Shown: positions 19,628 through 29,972 of the stretch, in pieces
Layout: every line of letters starts with the position of its first letter
Numbering within the stretch: position 1 is the stretch's first letter
NCBI RefSeq assembly: GCF_902167145.1
Contig: NC_050097.1
Span: forward strand, 230,721,034 to 230,785,033
DNA: 64,000 bases
Source of the DNA: Zea mays
Taxonomy: Eukaryota; Streptophyta; Magnoliopsida; Poales; Poaceae
Direction: 5' to 3'
Position numbers and translations under genes: made by a program
Notes under the pieces: generated by a model
What the model was told of the DNA's origin: nothing
The model's database searches: none
The model's input: only the letters and a program-made list of their open reading frames with translations

Positions 19628-21502
19628 TCAAGCACATTTTGGTACCCATCGCTTGATGGGTCCGTTAAGGTTAGTAAACAAAGATCTAGGAACCCAAGTG
19701 TCCTTTGTGCTAGCGCTTGGTAAACTTGTTACCTTTCTAGCACAAGTTGCAATCTTGGGTTGCCTAGTTATATATGAATCAAATGACAAGTTAGGAGAGA
19801 GATTTTTACCAATGGGACAATATTTGCATTGATGTCCCTTCTTTCGGCATGTGTAGCATAGGCGTTTTCCAAATTTTGAAGATTTCTTCTTTCCTTGTTT
19901 GTTGCTTGCTACATGGTTAGTAAAAATTTTCTTTTCTAACCCTATGCCTCTTTGTTTTAAATGGGGACAAGATCTAAGTAAGTGTCCCTTCTTAGAGCAT
20001 TTAAAACAAAGTCTATCATCCTTGTTAATAATCAAGCCATTAATATAGGGACATGACCTAATCAAGTGCCCTACTTCAAGGCATTCACTACACCTCTTAA
20101 TGTGAAGTGTGGCTTGATCATTACCTTGGATGTTACCTTTTGTGGAGGCGTGGTTGAGGCTTGAGGAGGTGTTGAATTTCATCTTTTGTTTCCTCCTCAT
20201 GGCAATCCTCAAATCCTTGACATTTTCTTCAAGGGATGTAGTGCATGCCGCGGTTTTTCCCGTCTCAAGCTTCTTCACCATGTGATCACGGTTATCTTGA
20301 GAAGGTTGGGCAATGCATTTCCCTTTTAGTTGTGTCAAGCTCTTCTTTAGCCTCTCATTTTCTTCTTTGAGCTTTTGATATGAATCATCATTTGCTCCTG
20401 CAAATTCTAGCTCAAAGGAAGATTTGCTTGTTGACAAACAACAAGCATTAGCACATGGTAATATAGTATTAATTTGAATACATGTGCACGAGTGAGGTTG
20501 TTGGGATTTAAAGTTCTCTATCACAACCTCATGAGCAATGTTTAATATGATATGATTATCCATAAGATTTTCATGAGAACATAGAAGCATATCATATTTA
20601 TCTTGAAAAGCTAGATTTTCAACTTTTAGCTTTTCTACTTGGTCCTTGAGCAAGGTATTCCTATTTACTAATTGAGCGATACAATGTGAAGTGTTATCTT
20701 GCTCAATTGAAATAGTTTCATACCTTTGGACCAAATCAACATGAGAGCACTTTAGCTCCTCATGTTCTTTAGTCAACTCGTCAAAGTGTTGCATCTTTAT
20801 GGAGAGAATATCTTCTAGCCTTTGACGAGCTTCGCTTTGTTCTCTCGCTCTTTCTAGAAGTTTGAGCATGACCGCCTTATCTTCTTGGCTTAGGCGAGCG
20901 TAGAGATGCACAAAGCTTCTTTCTTCCTCCTCATCCTCATTTGTGCTTCCGCTATCATTTTCATTAGCCACACAACACATGTGGGAATTGAAATGGGAAG
21001 ACAAACCTTTTGGAGAGGTGGATTCATCGTTTGGTCTCCATCGTTCATTCTCTTCTTCTTCCTTGCAAGGGTTAGTATCACAAATACCAAAGGAAGTAGA
21101 GACACAAAATGAACTATCATGTTTGGACTCATCAAATTTGCTTCTAATTCTAGTCCAAATATCATGCGCATCATGGACTGATTCGTCATAGTTTGATATG
21201 AAGGCACGATAATCTTCTTTGCTAAGAGAATTGTTTAAGATGTCAAAAGCTAGGTAGTTTAAGCGATAACATCTTTGATCCTCCTCGGAATTAATTTTTC
21301 CATTAAAACTAGAGGGAAAAATACTCTTGTCAATAATTTGTTCTAATTGAGGATGTATGGTTCTAAAGGCATTTATCACACTAGTAGACCATGAATCATA
21401 ATTAGAACAATCATCACATAATATCTCAAGAGTTACCTCCTTTTGAGTTGCGTTCGTTGGAGGAGTCTTCTTGTTCTTTTGGGATCTTCTACGAGCCATC
21501 AC
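19628..21502 (-). CDS. Intact Gag of the gag-only Sirevirus (624 aa)
   Basis: Structural Gag polyprotein that would form the cytoplasmic virus-like particle and bind RNA. After a basic start (MMARRRSQKNKK) comes a copia capsid-like region (NYDSWSTSVINAFRTIHPQL, then NYDESVHDAHDIWTRIRSKF). An acidic linker and long coiled-coil segments follow (about 205-405, rich in KLKEENERLKKSL-type heptads). Near residues 480-575 are three CCHC zinc knuckles: CSECLEVGHLIRSC, CFKCSKKGHLLRSC and CYTCRKKGHQCKYC. No protease, integrase, RT or RNase H motif follows; the frame ends KRWVPKCA. The start is the first Met after the primer-binding site (35 bp from the LTR). The uninterrupted frame fits the very young age. 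Autonomous Sireviruses would have to provide pol. Confidence 0.85.
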   Translation of the reverse strand: MMARRRSQKNKKTPPTNATQKEVTLEILCDDCSNYDSWSTSVINAFRTIHPQLEQIIDKSIFPSSFNGKINSEEDQRCYRLNYLAFDILNNSLSKEDYRAFISNYDESVHDAHDIWTRIRSKFDESKHDSSFCVSTSFGICDTNPCKEEEENERWRPNDESTSPKGLSSHFNSHMCCVANENDSGSTNEDEEEERSFVHLYARLSQEDKAVMLKLLERAREQSEARQRLEDILSIKMQHFDELTKEHEELKCSHVDLVQRYETISIEQDNTSHCIAQLVNRNTLLKDQVEKLKVENLAFQDKYDMLLCSHENLMDNHIILNIAHEVVIENFKSQQPHSCTCIQINTILPCANACCLSTSKSSFELEFAGANDDSYQKLKEENERLKKSLTQLKGKCIAQPSQDNRDHMVKKLETGKTAACTTSLEENVKDLRIAMRRKQKMKFNTSSSLNHASTKGNIQGNDQATLHIKRCSECLEVGHLIRSCPYINGLIINKDDRLCFKCSKKGHLLRSCPHLKQRGIGLEKKIFTNHVASNKQGKKKSSKFGKRLCYTCRKKGHQCKYCPIGKNLSPNLSFDSYITRQPKIATCARKVTSLPSASTKDTWVPRSLFTNLNGPIKRWVPKCA

Positions 21503-21536
21503 TTCGAGTTGTTAGACTCAAGATGAAGTGCCTAGC

Positions 21537-21548
21537 TCCGATACCAAT
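21537..21548 (-). promoter_or_regulatory. Sirevirus primer-binding site (initiator tRNA-Met type)
   Basis: Inside the 5' LTR the minus strand reads TTGGTATCGGAGCTAGG. It matches the canonical initiator-Met site except for one A-to-G change, the same variant seen in the TRIM at 2411-3015. Confidence 0.75.
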
Positions 21549-23179
21549 TGAAAGTCGCCTAGAGGGGGGGTGGATAGGCGAAACCTGAAAATTAAAACTT
21601 TATCCCCCAACTAGATCCTTTGATTAGTGGTTAGAACAAGATGAACAATTATCGGAGTATAAAAACTAAGTTCTTGCTAGTAAAGAGTATAGCTTTCAAA
21701 TAATGCGGAAGTGATAAATCAATACAACTAATAATTCTATGATAACAAAGCAAGAAAGCTTAGATGAAAAAGAGCACTAACTCAAGTTCTTTTCTTGCGG
21801 AGTGTTGCTTCACTTAAATGAGATTTTAACTTGAAGCAACACCAGATGATATGAGCAAAGAATAGTGCAAGAGAACTTAGAGTAAGGGAAAGCAAACAAA
21901 TCACAAGCAAGAGCACAATGAACACGGGTGATTTGTTTTACCGAGGTTCGGCCCTCGAAGGCCTAGTCCCCGTTGAGGAGTCCACTTAAGGACGGGTCTT
22001 TTTCAACCCTTTCCCTCTCTCCCGATCACACAAGGATCGGCGAGCTCTTCTTCTTCTCAAGGATCACTCTCGATCCCACAAGGACCACCACAATCTTTGG
22101 TGTCTCTTGCTAGCTTTTACAAGTCTCCAACACTTTGGAGGAAGTTCGAATGGGAGTCAAAAACTCCACGCGCAAATGAACACAAAGATGTAGCACACAC
22201 TATCTCTCAATGAATCTCACAAGGCGCTAGGGCTAAACTCGATTGAGTAGCTCTCAATTGCTTGCTCTCTCTTTTGTGGCACTTGTGTTGGTTGTAGTGG
22301 ACTAAATCTTGTGTATAGGATGGATCAATGAATATAGGTGGTTGGGAGGGCTTGAGTATGTCAAATAGATGACTTGGAATGTTGCTTGGACTCCCACACT
22401 TTGAAGTGGCCGGTTGGGGTGGTATTTATAGCCACCATCCAAAAACTAGCCGTTGATGAAGTCTGCTGGCGATGGGCGCACCGGACAGTCCGGTGCACAC
22501 CGGACATGTCCGGTGTGCCAGCCACGTCATCCTATCTGTTGAGATTGGAGCTGGTCGACCGTTGGAGGCTTTTGTCCTCATGTGGCACCGGACAGTCCGG
22601 TGCACACCGGACAGTCCGGTGCCTCTCTGATCCTCTGCTCTGACTTCTGCCGCGTGTACTGTTCTGCACTGTTTACTGTCAGAGTCGACCGTTGGTGCGA
22701 AGATGACCGTTGCTCCGCTGGCACACCGGACAGTCCGGTGTACACCGGACAGTCCGGTGAATTTTAGCGGAGCAGTCTTCGTGAAGTCCCGAAGCTGCTG
22801 AGTTCCGAAGGCCGCGTTCTGTTGGAGCACCGGACACTGTCCGGTGTACACCGGACAGTCCGGTGAATTATAGCGCGCCGGCCCTGGATTTTCCCGAAGG
22901 TGGCGAGTTTGAGTCTGAGTTCCCTGGTGCACCGGACAGGTACTGTTCACTGTCCGGTGGCACACCGGACAGTCCGGTGCGCCAGACCAGGGGTGCCTTC
23001 GGTTGCCCCTTTGCTCCTTTCTTTTGACTTTTGTCTTGTTCTTTTTATTGGTTTTATGTTGAATCTTTGGCACCTGTAGAACATATAATCTAGAGCAAAC
23101 TAATTAGTCCAATTGTTTGTGTTGGACATTCAATTACCAAAATCATTTAGGAAAAGGTTTAAGGCCTATTTCCCTTTCA
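21549..23179 (-). repeat. Sirevirus 5' LTR (1,631 bp)
   Basis: Nearly identical to the left LTR. Minus TATA box at 22423-22430, palindrome array at about 22479-22981. Followed in the element's sense by the primer-binding site. Confidence 0.95.
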
Positions 23180-24237
23180 GCGACCTCGGAGCAGCGTGCC
23201 CGAGCCGAAGGTACGCCTTGGCCATCCTTGGTTCTTGTTCTTGTTTGTTTCCTCTGCTTGTGTTTGAGATCTTTCTTCTGGCTGTTCACAGAGCTCAAGT
23301 CCGCCTTCGATGAGTCCGCCAAGGCGCTTGCCGAGGCGCTTGCCGGGGCGGCCGAGCAGAGGGAGGCCGACCTCGCGGCCATGTCCGAAGTCGTCTCGGA
23401 CGTTTATCGGATCCTTGGCTCCGGTGATGTCCCCTCGGGAAGCTCCCCTCAAAGCTGCCTTCAAGCCTTGGGTGATCACGCGCGCGGCAGACTTCGCGAG
23501 GCGCTACACCACGGCATTAGGCGAGCCTTTGCCGTGCTCGCTTCCCACTACGTTGTGGACCTGGAGCGGGTTAGCGAGGGGTATTGTCTTCCTGACGAAG
23601 ACGAAGCTGCCCTGGCGGAAGTCCAGCGGCTCGACGCGGTCGCCGCGGGTCCGAGCGCAGTGCTGGCGACCACCTTTGAGGTGGAAATCCTCCCTCCTGC
23701 GCCGTCGCCGGAAGCCGAGATGGACCTCACCGAAGGCGGGGGCGGAGCTGAAGGCGCAGCCCCTTCCCAAGGCGACGCCTAACTCTTGTTGGAACAGTTT
23801 CTGTTGGATGCGCGTGTGTCTTCCTGCGGCCGCTGAGGCCTGAACACTTTGTTTCCATTGCCTGAAGTCGTACTCTTCCTTTTATTTTGCGTGTCCGGCT
23901 TTGTTTGTCAATAACAGGGTGGCTTCCCGAGTAGGGGTCATTTTTCGTGGCGGGTGACGAGTGAAGGTGTCCCTAACCCGGAGGCATAGGGATCCCTCGG
24001 CTCAGTCGGCCTTGCCACTTACATGCACCCACGTTCGCTCCTTGGGGCCCTGTCTCTGACATAGCCGGGAGAACGCAAAAGCCTTTTTGACCGAAAATTT
24101 TGGACGATCTTGACGCGGAGGGGTTCCCCCCTTTTTAGCCCCCGAGGGAGGGTCGGGCTCTGCCGAGGCGAGGTTGACCCTTCCTTGACGGCTGAGACTT
24201 TAGTGGGAGCTAGGTATACGAACAACTTGAAAACATC

Positions 24238-27200
24238 TTAAGGGTAGGAGCGACGTAGCCGTCGGATGTTCCAAGCGTTGCCATAGACCTCGTCTTGACC
24301 GTCGGCCAGCTTGCACGTTCCGGGCTCCAGAACTTTGGCGATGACAAGCGGCCCTTCCCAAGGGTGTGGGTAGCCCCCGGGTGCCCCCAGCAGGAGCTCG
24401 GGGTGCTGTGTGATGGTTGCGATCTTCTCCGGGTAGGCTTTGATGCCCCTCTTGGAGATGATGAACCCCAAGACCATGCCCTGGGGCACCCCGAGGATCT
24501 ACCTTTCGGGGTTGATCTTGACGCCTTCCGCCTCTTTTACGGACTTTGCCGCCATCAGCCTGTGGATCTCCTCGCCTATCACTCTGCACTTCTCCTCGTC
24601 GAATCGGCGCAGAGGCTGCTTAACGGGTCGGGCTCCGGCCCGAATATCCAGCGAGTGCTCGGCGACATCCCTCGGTATGCCGGGCATGTCCGAGGGACTC
24701 CACGCGAAGACGTCGGCGTTCACGCGGAGAAAGTCAACGAGCACTGCTTTCTATTTGGGGTCGAGCCCGGAACCGATCCGGATCTGCTTGGAGACGTCGC
24801 CACTGGGGTCGAGGGGGACGGCCTTAACCGTCTCCACTGGCTCGAAGTTGCCGGCATGACGCTTCACGTCTGGCACCTCTTTGGAGAGGTTTTCCAGGTC
24901 GACGATGAGGGCCTCGGACTCGGCGAGGGCCTCGGCGTACTCCACGCACTCCACGTCGCATTCGAACGCGTGTTTGTACGTGGGGCCGACGGTGATGACC
25001 CCGTTGGGGCCCGGCATCTTGAGCTTCAGGTAGGTGTAGTTGGGGACGGCCATGAACTTCGCGTAGCATGGCCTCCCTAGTACCGCATGGTAGGTTCCTC
25101 GGAACCCGACCACCTCGAACGTCAGAGTCTCCCTTCGGAAGTTGGAGGGCGTTCCGAAGCAGACGGGAAGGTCGAGTCGTCCGAGGGGCTGGACGCGCTT
25201 CCCGGGAATGATCCCGTGGAAGGGCGCAGCGCCTGCTCGGACGGAGGACAGATCGACGCGCAGGAGCCTGAGGGTCTCGGCGTAGATGATGTTGAGGCTG
25301 CTGCCCCCGTCCATAAGGACCTTGGTGAGCCTAACGTCGCTGACGACGGGGTCGACGACGAGTGGGTATTTCCCCGGGCTCGGCACGTGGTCGGGGTGGT
25401 CAGCTTGGTCGAAGGTGATGGGCTTGTCGGACCAGTCTAGGTAGACTGGCGCCGCCACCTTCACCGAGCAGACCTCCCGGCGCTCTTGCTTGCGATGCCG
25501 AGCCGAGGCATTCGCCGCATGCCCGCCATAGATCATGAAGCAGTCGCGGACCTCGGGGAACTCTCCTGCTTGGTGATCTTCCTTCTTGTCGTCGTCGCGG
25601 GCCCTGCCACCCTCCGTGGGTGGCCCGGCCCTGTGGAAGTGGCACCGAAGCATGACGCACTCCTCAAGGGTGTGCTTGACGGGCCCCTGATGATAGGGGC
25701 ACGGCTCCTTGAGCATCTTGTCGAAGAGGTTGGCACCTCCGGGGGGCTTCCGAGGGTTCTTGTACTCGGCGGCGGCGACAAGGTCTGCGTCGGCGGCGTC
25801 GCGTTTCGCTTGCGACTTCTTCTTGCCTTTCTTCTTGGCGCCGCGCAGAGTAGACGCCTCGGGAGCATCTTCCGATGGGCGGCCCTGGGGCTGCTTGTCC
25901 TTTCGGAAGATAGCCTCGACCGCCTCCTGGCCAGAGGCGAACTTGGTGGCGATGTCCATCAGCTCGCTCGCCCTGGCGGGGGTCTTGCGACCCAACTTAC
26001 TCACCATGTCGCGGCAGGTGGTGCCGACAAGGAACGCGCCGATGACATCCGAGTCGGTGATGTTGGGCAGCTCGGTGCGCTGCTTCGAGAATCGCCGGAT
26101 GTAGTCCCGGAGAGACTCTCCCGGCTGCTGTCGGCAGCTTCGGAGGTCCCAGGAATTCCTGGGGCGCACGTACGTGCCCTGGAAATTGCCGACGAAGGCT
26201 TGGACCAGGTCATCCCAGTTGGAGATCTGCCCCGGAGGCAGGTGCTCCAACCAGGCGTGAGCGGTGTCGGAGAGGAACAGGGGGAGGTTGCGGATGATGA
26301 GGTTGTCGTCGTTCGTTCCACCCAGTTGGCAGGCCAGGCGGTAGTCCGCGAGCCACAGTTCCGGTCTCGTTTCCCCCGAGTACTTTGCGATAGTAGTCGG
26401 GGGTCGGAACCGGGTCGGGAACGGTGCCCGTCGGATGGCCCGGCTGAAGGCCTGCGGACCGGGTGGTTCGGGCGAGGGACTCCGATCCTCCCCGCTGTCG
26501 TAGCGTCCCCCATGCCTGGGGTGATAGCCTCGGCGCACCCTCTCGTCGAGGTGGGCCCGACGGTCGCGATGATGGTGCTCGTTGCCGAGGCGGCCCGGGG
26601 CCGCAGGTGCGGTGTTGCGTGTGCACCCGGTGTAGACCGAGGCTTCCCGCATGAATCGGGAAGTCGCGGCATGAGGTTCCGAGGGGTATCCCTGCCTTCA
26701 GGAGGCAGTGCTCTCGGCCCGTCGGACCGCAGTGCCTTCCAGGAGATTTTTGAGCTCCCCCTGGATTCGCCGACCCTCGGTGGTTGATGGCTCCGGCATC
26801 GTGCGGAGAAGCATCGCTGCTGCAGCCAGGTTCTGACAGACCCCACTGGATGCGGGCGGCGGCCTGACCCTGACGTCGTCGGCGACGCGGTGCTGGAGAC
26901 CCTGGGGCAGGTGACGTATTTCTCCGGCCGGGGGTTGGCCCGCCCATGCCTGCCCGACGTCCCGGCGGATCGGCTCAAGCGCTCCTGCTCCTTCGTCGAG
27001 CCTGGCCAGCGCCCCGCGGACTTGCTCGAGCTATGGGTCGTGACCCCCCGCCGGAACGGGGACCACAGCTAGCTCCCGCGGGATGTCAGCGCGAGGCACC
27101 AGCCTAGGGAGATCACCGTCCTCCGGCATGCCGAGATGATTGCCTTCGGAGGGACCCCCTAGATCGACGTGGAAACATCCGCGGCTTGGGCCGCAGTCCT

Positions 27201-27999
27201 CGTCGTCGAGGCTGCGGCTACCGTCGGAACAGTCGGAGAGGCAGTAGTCACATGCGGTCATGAAGTCCCGCATGGCACTGGGGTTGCCAAGTCCAGAGAA
27301 ATCCCAATAGATGTTGGGGTCATCATCTTCCTCGGACCCAGAGGGCCCGTAGGTCGAGACGTCCGTCAGCCGGTCCCAAGGCGACCGCATGCGAAACCCC
27401 AGAGGGTTTGAACTTGCCTCTACGGGGGCGCCCGCCAAAGCGAGGTCGCTAGGCGAGTTGAGGCTGAGTCCAAATGACGTAGGATGGGGATCGATTGGTA
27501 CCTTTTGGTCCTCGAGCGGCGATGAAGTCACGTCGGGGACTGATTGCACCGTCGTCTCAGGTATGAGGGCGACATCCTGCAAGCTCTCCGCGAGCGCGCT
27601 GGCGTCGTCCGCTTGCTCGGAATTGGTGTGTCGCGGGGAGACGGTGCTCGCCTTCGTCTTAAACGCGAGGTCGACGCTCGACGCGCCCCCCGTTGGGGCG
27701 CTGGGGACATTGACTCGCTCGACAGCCGGCGAGGCGCGGCCTCCTGCTTGACCTTGGTTGCCCCGCCTCCTCCTCCGTTGGCGGGGGAGAGGACGGGGCG
27801 AGCTCGAATGTTGTTCTTCCACCACGCGGGGTAGACGTCGTCGATTCCGCCGCCGGCGGGCGGGCTGTCGGCCGCCATTGTCGTTGTCGCGCGGCGGTGG
27901 AAGGAGTATCATGTCGTAGCTGCCGTCGAAGGACATGAACTCAAGGCTCCCGAAACGGAGCACCGTCCCGGGTCGGAGAGGTTGCTGGAGACTGCCCAT
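24238..27999 (-). pseudogene. Gypsy gag-protease with internally deleted pol
   Basis: One reading frame runs from the Met at 27999 (MGSLQQPLRPGTVLRFGS) to a TAA at 24238. It holds a Gag N-terminal region, the Retrotrans_gag core (WLADYRLACQLGGT, AWLEHLPPGQI, NFQGTYVRPRNSWDL, ESLRDYIRRFSKQR) and an aspartic protease with LMDGGSSLNIIY. A pre-RT linker follows (FLRVNADVFAWSPSDMPGIP). Then comes a short RT piece (GMVLGFIISKRGIKAYPEKI) that jumps to the end of pol (WEGPLVIAKVL, NAWNIRRLRRSYP). RT catalytic core, RNase H and integrase are gone, yet the frame is kept throughout. Four stops interrupt it, at 27031-27033, 26698-26700, 24751-24753 and 24499-24501. It cannot supply its own enzymes. Confidence 0.9.
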
Positions 28000-28041
28000 C
28001 TGGAGCTTGACGGGAAGACGTTCATCAACACGCAGCAGGCC

Positions 28042-28059
28042 CCTACCTGGCGCACCAAC
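28042..28059 (-). promoter_or_regulatory. Gypsy primer-binding site
   Basis: Directly inside the 5' LTR the minus strand reads TGGTGCGCCAGGTAGGGG, resembling the tRNA primer sites of other Tat-lineage elements. A very similar TTGGCGCGCTAGGTAGGGG serves the element at 33040-36280. Confidence 0.7.
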
Positions 28060-29622
28060 TGTCGGCGTTTCGAGACAGGGGGGTCCCTCGGGCCGACGAG
28101 TGAGTGCCGCATGCCCCAGCCCAGATGGGTCGAGCGCGTGGGCGAGCGCGAAGGGGGGAAAGGAGCGAGGCGGCCGGAGACCGGCGTGAGAGAGGTGGGA
28201 ATCCCGTGGCCTTCGTGTTCGTCCCGCGCCCAGGTCGGCTGCGCTTGCAGTAGGGGGTTACAAGCGTCCACGCGGGAGAGGGAAGCGAGCGGCCCCAAGA
28301 GAGCGCCTGCCCCTGTCCTCGTCCCCGCGCGGCCAACCCTCTCTAAGAGGGCCTTGGTCCTTCCTTTTATAGTCGTAAGGAGAGGATCCAGGTGTACAAT
28401 GGGGGTGCAGTAGAGTGCTACATGTCTAGCGGGGGAGAGCTAGCGCCCTAAGTACATGCCGATGTGGCAGCCGGAGAGAATTTGGCACCCAGCTGGTGTG
28501 ATGTCGTGGCCGTCGGAGGAGCGACGAAGCCTGGCGGAGGGACAGCTGTCGGAGCGGTTGGGTCCTTGCTGACGTCCTCCTGCTTCCGTAAGAGAGCTGA
28601 GAGCCGCCGTCGTCACAGAGCATGCGGGGCGCCATCATTGCCTATCTGGCAGAGCTAGCCAGATGGGACACCGGTCTTGTTCTCTGCGGCCCGAGTCAGC
28701 TCGGGGTAGGGTGATGATGGCGCTTCCTGTTGACGTGGCTGGCCTGCGCCCTAGGTTGGGCGACGTGGAGGCTCCTCCGAAGCCGAGGTCGAGTCTGTCT
28801 TCCATGGCCGAGGCCGAGCCTGAGCCCCTGGGTCGGGCGAGGCGGAGGTCGTTCGGCAGAGGCCAGGGCGGAGTTCGAGCCTTGGGGTCGGGCGAAGCGG
28901 AGTTCGTCGTCTTCTGGGGCTGAGCCCGAGTCCGAGCCCTGGGTCGGGCGGAGCGGAGTTCGCCGTCTTCCGGGGCTGAGCCCGAGTCCGAGCCCTGGGT
29001 CGGGCGGAGCGGAGTTCGCCGTCTTCTGGGACTTAGCCCGAGTCCGAGCCCTGGGTCGGGCGGAGCGGAGTTCGACGTCTTCCGGGACTTAGCCCGAGTC
29101 CGAGCCCTGGGTCGGGCGGAGCGGAGCTTCCTATGGTGCTTTTGGCAGGGCCTGACTGCTTGTCAGTCTCACTCTGTCAAATGGCACTGTAGTCGGAGTG
29201 GCGCAGGCGGCGCTGTCCTTCTGTCAGGCCGGTCAGTGGAGCGGTGAAGTGACGGCGGTCACTTCGGCTCTGCCGGGGGGCGTGCGTCAGGATAAAGGTG
29301 TCAGGCCACCTTTGCGTTAAATGCTCCTGCGATTTGGTCGGTCGGTGCGGCGATTTAGTCAGGGTTGCTTCTTAGCGAAGGCAGGGCCTCGGGCGAGCCG
29401 GAGATGTGTCCGCCGTTGGAGGGGGGCCTCGGGCGAGACGGAAATCCTCCGGGGTCGGCTGCCCTTGTCCGAGGCTAGGCTCGGGCGAGGCATGATCAAG
29501 TCACTCGAATGGACTGATCCCTGACTAATCGCACCCATCAGGCCTTTGCAGCTTTATGCTGATGGGGGTTACCAGCTGAGAATTAGGAGTCTTGAGGGTA
29601 CCCCTAATTATGGTCCCCGACA
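28060..29622 (-). repeat. Gypsy 5' LTR (1,563 bp)
   Basis: Same ends as the left LTR but with four 56-bp tandem units (about 28916-29130). In the first 430 bp I count about 11 substitutions against the other LTR, with fewer later on. Confidence 0.92.
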
Positions 29623-29684
29623 TTATTGAAATCTAACAAAGAAAAGTGGAACAAGCCTCCGCAATCATAGCCTTTACCAATAAA

Positions 29685-29945
29685 TTATCCAGACTTGGAC
29701 ACAACTAATTTATTGGACTCCAAAACTACCTTGAACCCATCTCTACATAGAAGGGTTCCGCTAACGAGATTCTTGTGTATAGAAGGGACATGATGCACGT
29801 TCTTCAGCTGCACGATCTTTCCCGAAGTAAACTTCAGATCCACCGTGCCAGTGCCATGAACAGAAGCATGTAACCCATTCCCCATTAGCACGGAAGAATC
29901 CTGGGCGCCCTGATAAGAAGAGAACAAGTTAATGTCAGAACACAC
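29685..29945 (-). pseudogene. Copia protease tail / pre-integrase fragment (outer element)
   Basis: The frame contains VCSDINLFSSYQ, HGTGTVDLKFTSGKIVQLKNVHHVP and NLVSGTLLCRDGFKVVLES, the conserved stretch between copia protease and integrase. Just upstream, the protease active-site triplet expected as D-T-G reads D-T-D, and a stop codon lies two codons before it, so the protease is dead. The frame stops shortly before the gypsy insertion at 29622. Confidence 0.8.
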
Positions 29946-29972
29946 ATAAACATTAGCATCAGTATCAAGCCA

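Larger units (their letters stand above)
14249..23179 (-). mobile_element. Gag-only Sirevirus (Ty1/copia), innermost and youngest of the nest
   Basis: LTRs 14249-15878 and 21549-23179 (1,630 and 1,631 bp) begin TGAAAGTCGCC and end CCCTTTCA. The TSD gcgac is at 14244-14248 and 23180-23184. By eye they differ by about two substitutions and one base in a G run. Minus orientation follows from the primer-binding site TGGTATCGGAGC inside the right LTR and the purine tract AAAAAGGGGGAGAT beside the left LTR. The only long frame is gag (19628-21502), and 3.7 kb of AT-rich non-coding DNA follows it. Multiple polypurine tracts and LTR palindromes mark it as a Sirevirus. With no pol it depends on an autonomous relative. 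Confidence 0.95.
11501..23782 (+). pseudogene. Transposase_28-type antisense ORF of the Tat element, spliced, split by a Sirevirus
   Basis: Plants' Tat elements often carry an extra ORF antisense to gag-pol, annotated as a putative gypsy-type transposon protein; its function is unknown. From the ATG at 11501 I infer exons 11501-12418, 12498-13155, 13234-13833, 13908-14248 continuing at 23185-23210, and 23292-23782. All introns follow GT-AG and phases join cleanly, for example CTG|gtgagt at 12418 and cctcttcag at 12497. Exon 1 encodes the folded domain (FHERGFGVPAGRFM, YHYGVELHNLTPNSI, WQRRWFYLR). Exon 2 is coiled-coil and acidic; exons 4-5 are Ala/Glu-rich coiled coil. Damage: a frameshift in exon 2 near 13030-13060, a TAG at the end of exon 3 (13831-13833), and the Sirevirus inserted in exon 4. 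Confidence 0.8.
8394..29622 (-). mobile_element. Tat-lineage Ty3/gypsy element with antisense ORF (middle level of the nest)
   Basis: LTRs 8394-10068 and 28060-29622 begin TGTCGGCG on the plus strand and end GTCCCCGACA. The TSD ttatt is at 8389-8393 and 29623-29627. Minus orientation is shown by the primer-binding site TGGTGCGCCAGGTAGGGG inside the right LTR and a purine-rich CTCGGGGGCTAC next to the left LTR. Gag-protease is present, pol is largely deleted, and a Transposase_28-type ORF runs on the opposite strand between pol and the 3' LTR. That arrangement is known for Tat elements. It resembles the maize cinful/zeon or xilon/diguus group, but the family is not assigned. A Sirevirus is inserted at 14249-23179. 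Confidence 0.92.

Noticed and set aside
23117..23782. Independent 221-codon gene at 23117
   Set aside because: Its first codons come from the Sirevirus LTR and an intron. From 23292 it is the last exon of the gypsy antisense ORF.
25486..26787. 433-codon plus-strand frame opposite gag
   Set aside because: It mirrors the gypsy gag-protease frame (GC-rich third positions) and has no recognisable motif.
27031..27999. Separate 322-codon gene upstream of gag
   Set aside because: It is in the same frame as gag-protease and is separated from it only by nonsense codons, so it is the Gag N-terminus.
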